Of a DNA stretch of 64,000 bases, positions 16,383 through 25,279 are shown one piece after another. The position numbers were made by a program, and so were the translations under genes. The notes below the pieces were generated by a model. That model ran no database searches, was not told the origin of the DNA, and saw only the letters and a program-made list of their open reading frames with translations. Source of the DNA: Streptomyces violascens (GTDB lineage: Bacteria; Actinomycetota; Actinomycetes; Streptomycetales; Streptomycetaceae); the NCBI RefSeq assembly GCF_014649955.1, contig NZ_BMUA01000013.1, forward strand, positions 62,001-126,000, read 5' to 3'. The first letter of the stretch is position 1. The number at the start of each line of letters is the position of its first letter.

Positions 16383-17696
16383 TCACTCGCCGAGCACGCG
16401 CCGCAGATAGGCGTTGCCGAAGCGGCGCTCCGGGTCGAGCCGGTCGCGCAGCGCGGTGAACTCGGCGAAGCGTGGGTAGACCTCCGCGAAGTAGGCCGCG
16501 TCGCGCGTGTGCACCTTGCCCCAGTGCGGCCGGCCCGCGTGCGCGGTCATGATCCGCTCGACCGCGGTGAAGTACGTCTGGTACGGGGTGCCCTTGTACA
16601 TGTGCACGGCTATGTAGGCGGTCTCGCGCCCCGACGCCGTGGAGAGCGCGATGTCGTCGGCGGGTGCGGTGCGGACCTCCACCGGGAAGCTGATCCGCAG
16701 CGGCGAGCGCTCCACCAGGGCCTTCACTTCACGCAGCGCCCCGACCACGGCCTCGCGCGGCAGGGCGTACTCCATCTCCACGAACCGCACCCGGCGCGGG
16801 CTTGTGAAGACCTTGTACGGAATGTCGGTGTACGTGCGGGCGGACAGCGCCCGGCTGGAGACCTTGGCGATCGACGGGATCGTCGCGGGCACGGCCCTGC
16901 CGAGTGAACACACCACCTGGAAGAGCCCGTTGGACATGAACTCGTCCTCGATCCAGCCGCTGAGCTTTCCGGGCGGGGCGGCGGGGCCCACGCTGCGGTT
17001 GTTGCGCTTGGTGTTGCAGTTGCCGGTGTGCGGGAACCAGTAGAACTCGAAGTGCTCGTTCTCCGCGAAGAGCGCGTCGAACTCGCCGGTGACCTTGTCG
17101 AAGGGCATCGGCTCCTCGCGGGCCGTGAGCAGGAAGACCGGCTCCACGGCGAAGGTGATCGCGGTGACGACGCCGAGCGCGCCGAGCCCGATCCTGGCTG
17201 CCGCGAAGATCTCGGGATTCTCCTTCTCGGAGCAGGTCAGGAGCGAGCCGTCCGCCGTGACCAGCTCAACTGCCTTGATCTGGGCGGCGATTGAGGCCGA
17301 GTCCCGCCCGGTGCCGTGCGTTCCGGTGCTCGTCGCACCCGCCACCGTCTGCTCCATGATGTCGCCCATGTTCGTGAGCGACAGGCCCTCCCTGGCGAGC
17401 GCCGCGTTCAGCCGCCTCAAGGGGGTGCCGGCCTCCACCGTGACGGTCATCGCGGCGCGGTCGATCTCGCGGATGCCGGTCAGCAGGTCGGGACGTATCA
17501 GCACGCCGTCGGTGGCGGCGGCCGCGGTGAAGGAGTGGCCGGTGCCGACCGCCTTCACCGTCAGACCGTCCTCGGCGGCCCGGCGCACGGCCTCGGCGAG
17601 TTCGGCCGCGGAGGCCGGGGAGACTTCCCTCGCCGGGCGCGCGGTGATGTTCCCCGCCCAGTTACGCCAGGTGCTGCTGCCGTTCGCTCCGCTCAT
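16383..17696 (-). CDS. FAD-dependent sugar-1,4-lactone oxidase (D-arabinono-1,4-lactone oxidase type)
   Basis: This 437-residue flavoprotein has a PCMH FAD-binding half (AVGTGHSFTAAAATDGVLI near residue 50, ATSTGTHGTGR near residue 120) and an ALO-type C-terminal half with GRPHWGKVHTRDAAYF near residue 392. The family oxidises aldonolactones or alditols with oxygen. No membrane segment is evident, so it is probably cytosolic. ATG 17696 follows a GGGAGGGG ribosome site and overlaps the 3' end of the upstream MFS gene by 35 nt, so the two are co-transcribed. Confidence 0.87.
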   Translation of the reverse strand: MSGANGSSTWRNWAGNITARPAREVSPASAAELAEAVRRAAEDGLTVKAVGTGHSFTAAAATDGVLIRPDLLTGIREIDRAAMTVTVEAGTPLRRLNAALAREGLSLTNMGDIMEQTVAGATSTGTHGTGRDSASIAAQIKAVELVTADGSLLTCSEKENPEIFAAARIGLGALGVVTAITFAVEPVFLLTAREEPMPFDKVTGEFDALFAENEHFEFYWFPHTGNCNTKRNNRSVGPAAPPGKLSGWIEDEFMSNGLFQVVCSLGRAVPATIPSIAKVSSRALSARTYTDIPYKVFTSPRRVRFVEMEYALPREAVVGALREVKALVERSPLRISFPVEVRTAPADDIALSTASGRETAYIAVHMYKGTPYQTYFTAVERIMTAHAGRPHWGKVHTRDAAYFAEVYPRFAEFTALRDRLDPERRFGNAYLRRVLGE

Positions 17697-18903
17697 CTGC
17701 TTCGAGCCCCTCCCGATGCGTCACCGGCCTGCGAAGCCGGCGGTACCCCAGGAACGCCACCACCGCCGCGAGCGTTCCCGACACGCCGGACACCAGGTAC
17801 CCCGCCTGCGCTCCCGCCGCGTCCACCACCCAACCTGCGGCGGAGGAGCCGAGGGCCACACCGACCGCGAGCCCGGTACTGGTCCAGGTCATGCCCTCGG
17901 TGAGCTTGCTGCGCGGTACGTGCTGTTCGACGAGGGCCATCGTCGTCACCATCGTCGGTGCGATGGACAGGCCCGCGACAAAGAGCGCCACGGCAAGGAA
18001 CGGCAGGTTCCCGGCCAGTTGGAGCGGGATCATACTCACCGCCATCGCACAGACACCCACCAGCCATCTGCTCGACGCCGCACCCTTGAGGCGCAGCAGC
18101 CCGAACACGGCTCCCGCGAGGCAGGATCCGAGCGCGTACACGGCGAGCACCACACTCGCCAGCGCCTTGTGGCCCTGCTCGTCGGCGAAGGCCACGGTGA
18201 CCACGTCGACCGAGCCGAAGACGGCGCCGGTGGCGACGAACGTGGCGACCAGGACCCGGAGTCCGCGCGAGCCGAGCGCGGAGCGGCCGCCGTGTTGCTC
18301 GTGCGGATGCGGTACGGGTTCGGTGGCGCGCTGGGCGGTCAGCGTGAAGACGCCGGCCACCAGGAAGCAGGCGGCGATCAGCGGGCCCGCCTCGGCGAAC
18401 CAGGCGGTGGAGAGCCCGATGGACAGGATCGGCCCGAGGATGAAGCACAGCTCGTCGACGATCGACTCCCACGAGTACGCCGTGTGCAGGTTCTGGGCGT
18501 CGCCGCGGTAGATCGCGGCCCAGCGGGCCCGCACCATCGAGCCGACGCTCGGCACGCAGCCGGCGCCCGCCGCGAAGACGAACAGCGTCCAGTCCGGGGC
18601 GCCCTGCTGGGCGCAGAGCAGGAGCCCGGCGACGGCGGCCACCGCGACCAGGGTGGCCGGGCGCAGCACCCGCCGCTGGCCGTGCCGGTCCACGAGCCGG
18701 GATATCTGGGGGCCGACCACGGCGGCCGACATGGCGAGCGTCGCCGAGAGCGCCCCCGCCAGGCCGTAGCGGCCGGTCAGCTGGGACACCATGGTCACGA
18801 TGCCGATGCCCATCATCGACAGCGGCATCCGCCCGAGGAGGCCGGCGGCGGAGAACCCCTTGGTGCCGGGGGCGGCGAATATCGCGCGGTAGGGACTGGG
18901 CAA
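17662..18903 (-). CDS. MFS transporter
   Basis: The 413-residue hydrophobic protein has about 12 membrane segments, with the MFS loop stretch ISRLVDRHGQRRV near residue 65. It most resembles the uncharacterised drug-efflux-like MFS proteins common in Streptomyces. The last 11 codons overlap the start of the sugar-lactone oxidase gene, so the pair forms an operon in which transport and oxidation may share a substrate; that link is an inference. Upstream, the 196 nt before ferrochelatase include an AT-rich patch (about 18,932-18,955) that may carry the divergent promoters. Confidence 0.82.
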   Translation of the reverse strand: MPSPYRAIFAAPGTKGFSAAGLLGRMPLSMMGIGIVTMVSQLTGRYGLAGALSATLAMSAAVVGPQISRLVDRHGQRRVLRPATLVAVAAVAGLLLCAQQGAPDWTLFVFAAGAGCVPSVGSMVRARWAAIYRGDAQNLHTAYSWESIVDELCFILGPILSIGLSTAWFAEAGPLIAACFLVAGVFTLTAQRATEPVPHPHEQHGGRSALGSRGLRVLVATFVATGAVFGSVDVVTVAFADEQGHKALASVVLAVYALGSCLAGAVFGLLRLKGAASSRWLVGVCAMAVSMIPLQLAGNLPFLAVALFVAGLSIAPTMVTTMALVEQHVPRSKLTEGMTWTSTGLAVGVALGSSAAGWVVDAAGAQAGYLVSGVSGTLAAVVAFLGYRRLRRPVTHREGLEADERSERQQHLA

Positions 18904-19099
18904 CGGGGGCTCCGGGATCCGGCGTGACGCGTGTAATTAATTCCTAAAGCTTACGACGCTGAAGTCGACGCGCGCACCGTCTTTTCCGACCGGCGCCCTC
19001 CGGAATTCGCCGCCTCGCGTTCCCTCGAAGGTCCCCGGCACTCCCGGCATTCTCCGGCTCGGTTCAGCCGCTGTCAGAGGCGGATGGCAGGATCGAGTC

Positions 19100-20257
19100 A
19101 TGTCCGAACTGCGCGATCCAGCTCCCGGAGCGGCCGCGGCCGCCGCCCCGTACGACGCCCTGCTGCTGCTCTCCTTCGGCGGCCCCGAAGGCCCCGACGA
19201 CGTGGTCCCGTTCCTGGAGAACGTGACGCGCGGCCGCGGCATCCCCAAGGAGCGGCTCAAGGAGGTGGGGCAGCACTACTTCCTGTTCGGCGGGGTGAGC
19301 CCCATCAACGAGCAGAACCGCGCGCTGCTCGACGCGCTGCGCAAGGACTTCGCCGAGAACAGCCTGCACCTGCCGGTGTACTGGGGCAACCGGAACTGGG
19401 CGCCCTACCTCACCGACACCCTGCGCGAGATGGTCGCCGACGGCCGCCGCCGCATCGCGGTCCTCACCACCAGCGCGTACGCCTCGTACTCGGGCTGCCG
19501 GCAGTACCGCGAGAACCTCGCGGAGGCGCTCGCGACGCTGGAGGCCGAGGGGCTCGCCGTGCCGCGGGTGGACAAGCTGCGGCACTACTTCAACCACCCC
19601 GGCTTCGTCCGCCCCATGATCGACGGCGTCCTGAAGTCGCTCGCCGAGCTGCCCGAGGACGTCCGCGCGGGCGCCCACCTCGCCTTCACCACGCACTCCA
19701 TCCCCACGGCCGCCGCCGACACCTCGGGGCCCGTCGAGGAGCACGGCGACGGCGGCGCCTACGTCCGCGAGCACCTCGACGTGGCGGGGATCATCGCCGA
19801 CGCGGTGCAGGTCGAGACCGGCGTCGAGCGGCCCTGGCAGCTCGTCTACCAGTCCCGCTCCGGCGCCCCGCACATCCCCTGGCTCGAACCCGACATCTGC
19901 GACCACCTGGAGAGTCTGCACGGCGAGGGCGCCCCGGCCGTCGTCATGGTCCCCATCGGCTTCGTCTCCGACCACATGGAGGTCCTGTACGACCTCGACA
20001 CGGAGGCCACCGCCAAGGCCGCCGAGCTCGGCCTGCCCGTGGCCCGCTCCGCGACCGTCGGCGCCGATCCGCGCTTCGCCGCGGCCGTGCGCGAGCTCGT
20101 CGTCGAGCGGGCCGTCACCGAGCGCGGGCTGCCCGCCGAGCGCTGTGCCCTCGGCGCACTCGGCCCCTCGCACGACCTCTGCGCGGTCGGCTGCTGCCCG
20201 GCCGCCCGCGGTGGCGCCAAGCCCGCGGCCGCCGGCGCCGACAGTCCGTACGCGTAA
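19100..20257 (+). CDS. hemH: Ferrochelatase (coproporphyrin III type in actinobacteria)
   Basis: The 385-residue protein has the ferrochelatase start LLLLSFGGPEGPDDVVPFLENV near residue 20, the catalytic His in AFTTHSIPTAAADTSG near residue 200 and an acidic residue in PHIPWLEPDICDHL near residue 262. Actinobacterial enzymes insert iron into coproporphyrin III, so cpfC is the functional name. The C-terminal CAVGCCPA cluster fits the [2Fe-2S] ligands of actinobacterial ferrochelatases. A 9-nt gap leads to the phosphatase gene, making a two-gene operon. Confidence 0.93.
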   Translation: MSELRDPAPGAAAAAAPYDALLLLSFGGPEGPDDVVPFLENVTRGRGIPKERLKEVGQHYFLFGGVSPINEQNRALLDALRKDFAENSLHLPVYWGNRNWAPYLTDTLREMVADGRRRIAVLTTSAYASYSGCRQYRENLAEALATLEAEGLAVPRVDKLRHYFNHPGFVRPMIDGVLKSLAELPEDVRAGAHLAFTTHSIPTAAADTSGPVEEHGDGGAYVREHLDVAGIIADAVQVETGVERPWQLVYQSRSGAPHIPWLEPDICDHLESLHGEGAPAVVMVPIGFVSDHMEVLYDLDTEATAKAAELGLPVARSATVGADPRFAAAVRELVVERAVTERGLPAERCALGALGPSHDLCAVGCCPAARGGAKPAAAGADSPYA

Positions 20258-20266
20258 GGAGCACCG

Positions 20267-21067
20267 ATGACCGACCCTCTGCACCGCGAACTGCTCGGCC
20301 TCGCCCTGGAAGCCGCCCGGCGGGCCGGCGAGCTGCTGCGCGACGGCCGCCCGGCCGACCTCGCCGTCGCCGCCACCAAGTCCAGCCCCATCGACGTGGT
20401 GACCGAGATGGACATCGCCGCCGAGAAGCTGATCACCGGCTACCTCTCCGAGCACCGCCCGCACGACGGCTTCCTCGGCGAGGAGGGTGCCTCCAGCGAG
20501 GGCACCAGCGGCATCCGCTGGGTCATCGACCCGCTCGACGGAACCGTCAACTACCTTTATGGGCTGCCCACTTGGGCCGTCTCCATCGCCGCCGAACAGG
20601 ACGGTGAGCGGGTCGCGGGCGTGGTCGCCGCCCCGATGCGCGGCGAGACCTACCACGCCGTGCTCGGCGGCGGGGCCTTCGAGGGCGATCGCCCGCTGCG
20701 CTGCCGCCCGCCGGCCCCGCTGTCCCAGTCCCTGGTGGGGACGGGCTTCGCCTACGTCCAGTCCGTACGCGCCCACCAGGCCGAGGTGGCCCAGCAGCTG
20801 ATCCCGCGGTTCCGCGACATCCGCCGCGGCGGTTCGGCGGCGATCGACCTGTGCGACGTGGCGGCCGGCCGGCTCGACGCGTACTACGAGCGCGGCCTCA
20901 ACCCCTGGGACCTGGCGGCCGGCGACCTGATCGCCCGCGAGGCGGGCGCGCTCACCGGCGGCCGCCCCGGCACACCCCCGTCCCGCGAGCTGGCGATCGC
21001 CGCGTCCCCGGACCTCTTCGGCCCGCTCCAGTCGCTCCTGGAGGAGTACGGGGCCTGGCACGACTGA
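20267..21067 (+). CDS. suhB: Inositol monophosphatase family protein
   Basis: This 266-residue enzyme has the Mg-binding motifs GEEGAS near residue 72, WVIDPLDGTVNYLYG near residue 85 and NPWDLAAGDLIAREAGA near residue 212. The family hydrolyses myo-inositol-1-phosphate and related sugar phosphates. It is transcribed with ferrochelatase, 9 nt apart, and the pair is closed by a strong terminator 28 nt after this stop. The exact substrate cannot be read from the sequence, so suhB is used in the broad sense. Confidence 0.9.
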   Translation: MTDPLHRELLGLALEAARRAGELLRDGRPADLAVAATKSSPIDVVTEMDIAAEKLITGYLSEHRPHDGFLGEEGASSEGTSGIRWVIDPLDGTVNYLYGLPTWAVSIAAEQDGERVAGVVAAPMRGETYHAVLGGGAFEGDRPLRCRPPAPLSQSLVGTGFAYVQSVRAHQAEVAQQLIPRFRDIRRGGSAAIDLCDVAAGRLDAYYERGLNPWDLAAGDLIAREAGALTGGRPGTPPSRELAIAASPDLFGPLQSLLEEYGAWHD

Positions 21068-21095
21068 GCGCCCCGTCGCGGCCCCCGGGCATGAC

Positions 21096-21130
21096 GAAAC
21101 CCCGGCGCCGTCCCGTGGCGCCGGGGTTTC
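21096..21130. terminator. Terminator after the ferrochelatase operon
   Basis: A perfect 14-bp stem (21096-21109 with 21117-21130) with a 7-nt loop. The arms begin with GAAA and end in TTTC, so an A tract and a T tract flank the GC core. It lies between convergent genes and can serve both strands. Confidence 0.85.
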
Positions 21131-21143
21131 CTGGTGGGTGGGG

Positions 21144-21314
21144 TCAGAGCGCTGCGGCTACCTCGACGCCGTGCTCGGCGGCCAGACGACGCAGGTCGTC
21201 CAGCTCGGCCTGCTCGACGTCGGCGAGGAAGTCGTCGCCGGTTTCGCGTGCCCGTGTGAGGTCGGTTTCCGTGGTCCTGATGCGCTGCAGAAGTCCTGCG
21301 GTGAAAGCGTCCAT
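21144..21314 (-). CDS. Small conserved-looking acidic coiled protein (56 aa)
   Basis: The frame is open from 21398, but ATG 21314 after a GAGGGGG ribosome site starts a compact 56-residue helical protein (MDAFTAGLLQRIRTTETDLT, ending LAAEHGVEVAAAL). Heptad-like spacing of Leu and Ala and many charged residues suggest a coiled coil. The function is unknown. It lies between the phosphatase terminator and cutR and reads towards the terminator. Confidence 0.65.
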   Translation of the reverse strand: MDAFTAGLLQRIRTTETDLTRARETGDDFLADVEQAELDDLRRLAAEHGVEVAAAL

Positions 21315-21659
21315 GGTGCGCCCCCTCGTCGTGGGTCGGTGGCACGGGGGTGTGCCGACGGTGGGTCGCGACCACGACATGAGGATGTGGCATGCCACAT
21401 ACAGGGCGTGATCGCGGGGTGTGCAGTCGTCCTCCCCAAGCCCACTCTCAAAGAAACCTCAACTGCCGCGCCAATCCTGTCCATTCCCGCGGCACTCACC
21501 CCGTCCGGCCGAAAGCCGCAGGTGGCGGGCGGGCTCCGGTCCGGCACCGTCTTACCGCCGGTTTATGGGCGTAAGGGGCAGGATGGAAGCGCACAGTCAC
21601 TGGTTCAGTGCAGAGATTTGCCCGCGAACGACGCGGGTCCCTAGGGAAGGAAATGCGCC

Positions 21660-22313
21660 GTGCGCGTACTCGTCGTCGAGGACGAGCAGCTGCTCGCCGA
21701 TGCGGTGGCCACCGGACTGCGCCGGGAGGCCATGGCCGTCGACGTCGTGTACGACGGCGCCGCGGCCCTGGAGCGCATCGGTGTGAACGATTACGACGTG
21801 GTCGTGCTCGACCGGGACCTCCCGCTCGTCCACGGCGACGACGTCTGCCGCAAGATCGTCGAGCTGGGCATGCCCACGCGTGTCCTGATGCTGACGGCCG
21901 CCGGAGACGTCAGCGACCGCGTCGAGGGCCTGGAGATCGGCGCGGACGACTATCTGCCCAAGCCCTTCGCCTTCACCGAGCTGACCGCCCGCGTGCGCGC
22001 CCTTGGCCGGCGCACCACCGTGCCGCTGCCGCCCATCCTGGAGCGGGCAGGCATCAAGCTGGACCCCAACCGCCGCGAGGTCTTCCGCGAGGGCCGGGAG
22101 ATCCAGCTCGCGCCCAAGGAATTCGCGGTCCTGGAGGTCCTCATGCGCAGCGAAGGCGCGGTCGTCTCGGCCGAGCAGCTCCTGGAGAAGGCCTGGGACG
22201 AGAACACCGACCCGTTCACCAACGTCGTGCGGGTCACCGTCATGACGCTGCGCCGCAAGCTCGGCGAGCCCCCGGTGATCGTCACCGTGCCGGGCTCGGG
22301 TTACCGGATCTGA
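21660..22313 (+). CDS. cutR: Response regulator CutR
   Basis: This 217-residue OmpR/PhoB-type regulator has a receiver domain (MRVLVVEDEQLLADAV, phospho-acceptor Asp51, switch Lys in DDYLPKPF) and a winged-helix DNA-binding domain ending in VPGSGYRI. Length and sequence fit CutR as described in Streptomyces, paired with CutS in a system linked to copper phenotypes, antibiotic production and, in recent work, envelope disulfide stress. GTG 21660 follows AGGAAA. The kinase gene begins 5 nt after the stop. Confidence 0.88.
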   Translation: MRVLVVEDEQLLADAVATGLRREAMAVDVVYDGAAALERIGVNDYDVVVLDRDLPLVHGDDVCRKIVELGMPTRVLMLTAAGDVSDRVEGLEIGADDYLPKPFAFTELTARVRALGRRTTVPLPPILERAGIKLDPNRREVFREGREIQLAPKEFAVLEVLMRSEGAVVSAEQLLEKAWDENTDPFTNVVRVTVMTLRRKLGEPPVIVTVPGSGYRI

Positions 22314-22318
22314 CGACG

Positions 22319-23557
22319 ATGGCCGCCACTCCCGCGCCGCCGACGGCGCCTCCGAAGCCCACCTGGGCCCCGAAGTCCGCCGAGCCGCCCTTCCCGTGGC
22401 TCAGGCCCACCATCCGCATACGCCTCACGCTGCTCTACGGCGGCATGTTCATGATCGCGGGGATACTGCTCCTCTCGATCATCTACCTGCTGGCCGCCCA
22501 GGCCCTGCACGCGGGAAGCACCCCGTTCAAGATCGTGGACGGCCAGAACATCGTGGTCTCCAGCGGCAGCTGCCAGCTCCCGGAGCGGGGCACCCCCGGG
22601 GCCTTCAACGACGCCATCAGCGCCTGCATGGCCGCCCAGCGCCAGCACGCCCTCGACAACCTCCTGAGCCGCTCCCTGCTCGCCCTCGTGGGCCTCAGCG
22701 TCATCGCGTTCGCCTTCGGGTACGCGATGGCCGGCCGCGTCCTGTCACCGCTCGGCCGGATCACCCGGACCGCCCGCAGGGTGGCGGGTACGGACCTGAG
22801 CCGGCGGATCGAGCTGGACGGCCCCGACGACGAGCTCAAGGAGCTCTCCGACACCTTCGACGAGATGCTGGACCGCCTGGAGCGGGCCTTCACCGCGCAG
22901 CAGCGGTTCGTCGCGAACGCCTCGCACGAGCTGCGCACCCCGCTCGCGATCAACCGCACGCTGCTCGAAGTGCACCTCTCCGACCCCGGCGCCCCGGTGG
23001 AGCTCCAGCAGCTCGGCAAGACGCTGCTCGCCACCAACGAGCGCAGCGAGCAGCTGGTGGAGGGCCTGCTGCTGCTCGCCCGCAGTGACAACGAGATCAT
23101 CGACCGCAAGCCGGTCGACCTCGCCGAGGTCGCCTCCCGCGCCATCGACCAGGCCAGGGCCGAGGCCGATGCCAAGGGCGTGGAGGTCCGCGGCGAGCGC
23201 GGCCTCGCGGTCGTCCAGGGCAACGGCGTCCTCCTGGAGCGCATCGCCCTGAACCTGGTGCAGAACGCCGTCCGGTACAACATCCCCGAAGGCGGCTGGG
23301 TCGAGGTGGTCACCGAGCTCAAGGACGGTCACGCGACGCTCCTTGTGACCAACACCGGGCCGGTGGTTCCGGCGTACGAGATCGACAACATCTTCGAGCC
23401 GTTCAGGCGGCTGCGCACCGAGCGCACCGGCAGCGACAAGGGCGTCGGCCTCGGCCTGTCCATCGCCCGGTCGGTCGCGAGGGCTCACGGAGGCCGTATC
23501 ATCGCGGAGCCCCGCGAAGGCGGCGGCCTCGTGATGCGTGTCACCCTGCCGGTCTGA
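22319..23557 (+). CDS. cutS: Sensor histidine kinase CutS
   Basis: The 412-residue kinase has a Pro-rich N-terminus, a first membrane helix (about 35-62), a short outer loop with two cysteines (Cys85 and Cys103), a second helix (about 118-138), HAMP, then HisKA with His203 in FVANASHELRTPLA and a HATPase domain (NLVQNAVRYN, GVGLGLSIARSVARAHGG). The two Cys in the outer loop match the idea that CutS senses extracytoplasmic thiol state. ATG 22319 follows cutR by 5 nt; the frame is open upstream through cutR, but the protein begins here. Confidence 0.88.
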   Translation: MAATPAPPTAPPKPTWAPKSAEPPFPWLRPTIRIRLTLLYGGMFMIAGILLLSIIYLLAAQALHAGSTPFKIVDGQNIVVSSGSCQLPERGTPGAFNDAISACMAAQRQHALDNLLSRSLLALVGLSVIAFAFGYAMAGRVLSPLGRITRTARRVAGTDLSRRIELDGPDDELKELSDTFDEMLDRLERAFTAQQRFVANASHELRTPLAINRTLLEVHLSDPGAPVELQQLGKTLLATNERSEQLVEGLLLLARSDNEIIDRKPVDLAEVASRAIDQARAEADAKGVEVRGERGLAVVQGNGVLLERIALNLVQNAVRYNIPEGGWVEVVTELKDGHATLLVTNTGPVVPAYEIDNIFEPFRRLRTERTGSDKGVGLGLSIARSVARAHGGRIIAEPREGGGLVMRVTLPV

Positions 23558-23669
23558 GACGCTGCTCGAAGCCGTTTTGACAGTTCGCTTTGCGCGGAAT
23601 TTTCGGGACCTGTTCCTGTGAGTTTCGTGTGTGATCAGTCACAAAGGTAAACATCCGGCCACCTACTCT

Positions 23670-23786
23670 CCGTGATCGTCGAATCCGCTGGAATCCCGGG
23701 AAAAGTCCGGGTTTCCAGGGGGTGAGATCACGGGAAGTACACGGGGTGGCGCTGGTGAAGTGCGACATTAGGACCGTGTACGGTCC
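23670..23786 (+). promoter_or_regulatory. Folded RNA leader or small RNA upstream of the DUF4193 gene
   Basis: The 393-nt gap after cutS has no convincing gene but strong secondary structure. An outer 8-bp stem (CCGTGATC 23670-23677 with GATCACGG 23726-23733) encloses a 12-position stem with one mismatch (23688-23699 with 23707-23718). A separate hairpin follows (GGACCG 23771-23776, loop TGTA, CGGTCC 23781-23786). Upstream, TGTGATCAGTCACA (23630-23643) is an inverted repeat that could bind a CRP-like regulator. No known riboswitch consensus was recognised. Confidence 0.5.
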
Positions 23787-23950
23787 CGATCGCCATCCAA
23801 GACGATCACTCTTGAGGAGTGCGGTTGGGTGTCGATTGAGTAACAGACCTTGATGTGAGGCAAAATCTCCGCCTCAGGTCGGGCACAAGTCCGGCCTCTC
23901 ACGCGTTACGTGCGCTGAGACACCGCAACCACCCAGAGGGGGAGAGCGAC

Positions 23951-24247
23951 ATGGCAACGGACTACGACACCCCACGCAAGACCGACGACGACGTCGATTC
24001 CGACAGCCTTGAAGAGCTGAAGGCCCGGCGCAACGACAAGTCCACCTCGACTGTCGACGTCGACGAGTACGAGGCCGCCGAAGGCATGGAACTGCCGGGC
24101 GCGGACCTGTCCAACGAAGAGCTCGCCGTGCGCGTCCTGCCCAAGCAGGCCGACGAGTTCACCTGCATGAGCTGCTTCCTCGTGCACCACCGCAGCCAGC
24201 TGGCCCGGGAGAAGAACGGCCAGCCGATCTGCCGCGACTGCGACTGA
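23951..24247 (+). CDS. DUF4193 family protein with a C-terminal zinc-ribbon-like Cys pair
   Basis: The 98-residue acidic protein starts MATDYDTPRKTDDDVDSDSL, typical of DUF4193, and ends with two CxxC pairs, FTCMSCFLVHHRSQL and QPICRDCD, that likely bind zinc. DUF4193 proteins are small actinobacterial proteins of unknown function, possibly transcription-associated. ATG 23951 follows a GGGGGAGAG ribosome site. A long structured leader precedes it. An 11-nt gap to the next gene suggests co-transcription. Confidence 0.87.
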   Translation: MATDYDTPRKTDDDVDSDSLEELKARRNDKSTSTVDVDEYEAAEGMELPGADLSNEELAVRVLPKQADEFTCMSCFLVHHRSQLAREKNGQPICRDCD

Positions 24248-24258
24248 GCAGGCCGGCT

Positions 24259-25269
24259 GTGGCAGGCGCGAAACCGCCCCGGAAGCGACCGTTCCGGAGG
24301 AAGGGTGCCCCGGGTTCCACCGAGGCACCACAGGGCGGCACAGGCCCGGCAGGAGGCGTGGAAGACCCCGCCGAGCCGGTCCGCCTCCCTGCGGGGAGCG
24401 CTGCCGACGGTGCACGTGACGCCGAGCGGGGCCACCAGGCCTCGCTCGAAGCAGCCGTCACGGCACCGGACACGGAGCACAAGGCGGGGCCCGCGGCCGG
24501 GGCCCGACGCCTGGACGCCCTGCGCAAGGGCGCTCTCGACAAGGGCGTTCCCGCCCTGAGGAAGAGCGTTCCGGTGCTCAAGAAGGGCGTACGCAAGGGC
24601 GGCGAGGGCGTAAAGGCCTCGCTCGGCCACCTTGCCGACCGGATTATCGAAGTCGCCCCCCGCATTCCCGTGCGGGACCTGGCGACCCTGCGCGCCCATT
24701 TCCCGGGTCTCGGCCCGGAGCAGATCGCCGACAAACTGATCGCGGGCGCCGCCAACGGCACCTCCACGGTCGGCGCGGGAATCGGCGCGGCCGCGATGCT
24801 GCCCGTACCGCCCGCGATGCCCGCCGAGCTGGCCGCGGAGATCACCGGCGTCGCCGCCATCGAGCTGAAGCTCATCGCCGAGCTGCACGAGGTCTACGGA
24901 ATGCGGCCGCCCGGCACGCTCAAGGAGCGTTCCATGGCCTATCTGACGTCGTGGACCGAGGAGCGCGGCATCGACGTCACCAAGCCGACGTCGCTCAATT
25001 TCGCGCTCGGCGGCCAGATGAAGCGCGAGCTGCGCCAGCAGATCATGAAGCGCATGGTCCGCAATCTGCCGAACCTGACGCCGTTCATGGTCGGCGCGGC
25101 CGTCGGCGCCGTGATGAACCGGCGGGACACCAAGAAGCTCGCCGGGCACATCCGCAAGGACCTGCGCGAGCGCCAGGTGCCCTGGGACGCGCTGCCCGAG
25201 CTGCCCGCCCTGGAGCAGCCGGACAACCCGCTGCCGCAGGGGAAGACCCCCAGGGAGCTCGGCCGCTGA
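24259..25269 (+). CDS. Conserved actinobacterial protein with hydrophobic centre (unknown function)
   Basis: This 336-residue protein of unrecognised function has a basic start (AKPPRKRPFRRKG), a variable Ala/Gly/Glu-rich stretch, and from about residue 130 a conserved part: VRDLATLRAHFPGLGPEQIA, then a Gly/Ala/Pro-rich hydrophobic segment (about 165-195), helical ELKLIAELHEVYG and a basic tail. The GAAMLPVPPAMPAELAAE segment may lie at or in a membrane. GTG 24259 starts 11 nt after the DUF4193 stop. It converges with the DUF3093 gene 10 nt away. Confidence 0.7.
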   Translation: MAGAKPPRKRPFRRKGAPGSTEAPQGGTGPAGGVEDPAEPVRLPAGSAADGARDAERGHQASLEAAVTAPDTEHKAGPAAGARRLDALRKGALDKGVPALRKSVPVLKKGVRKGGEGVKASLGHLADRIIEVAPRIPVRDLATLRAHFPGLGPEQIADKLIAGAANGTSTVGAGIGAAAMLPVPPAMPAELAAEITGVAAIELKLIAELHEVYGMRPPGTLKERSMAYLTSWTEERGIDVTKPTSLNFALGGQMKRELRQQIMKRMVRNLPNLTPFMVGAAVGAVMNRRDTKKLAGHIRKDLRERQVPWDALPELPALEQPDNPLPQGKTPRELGR

Positions 25270-25279
25270 AGGGCGGGCC

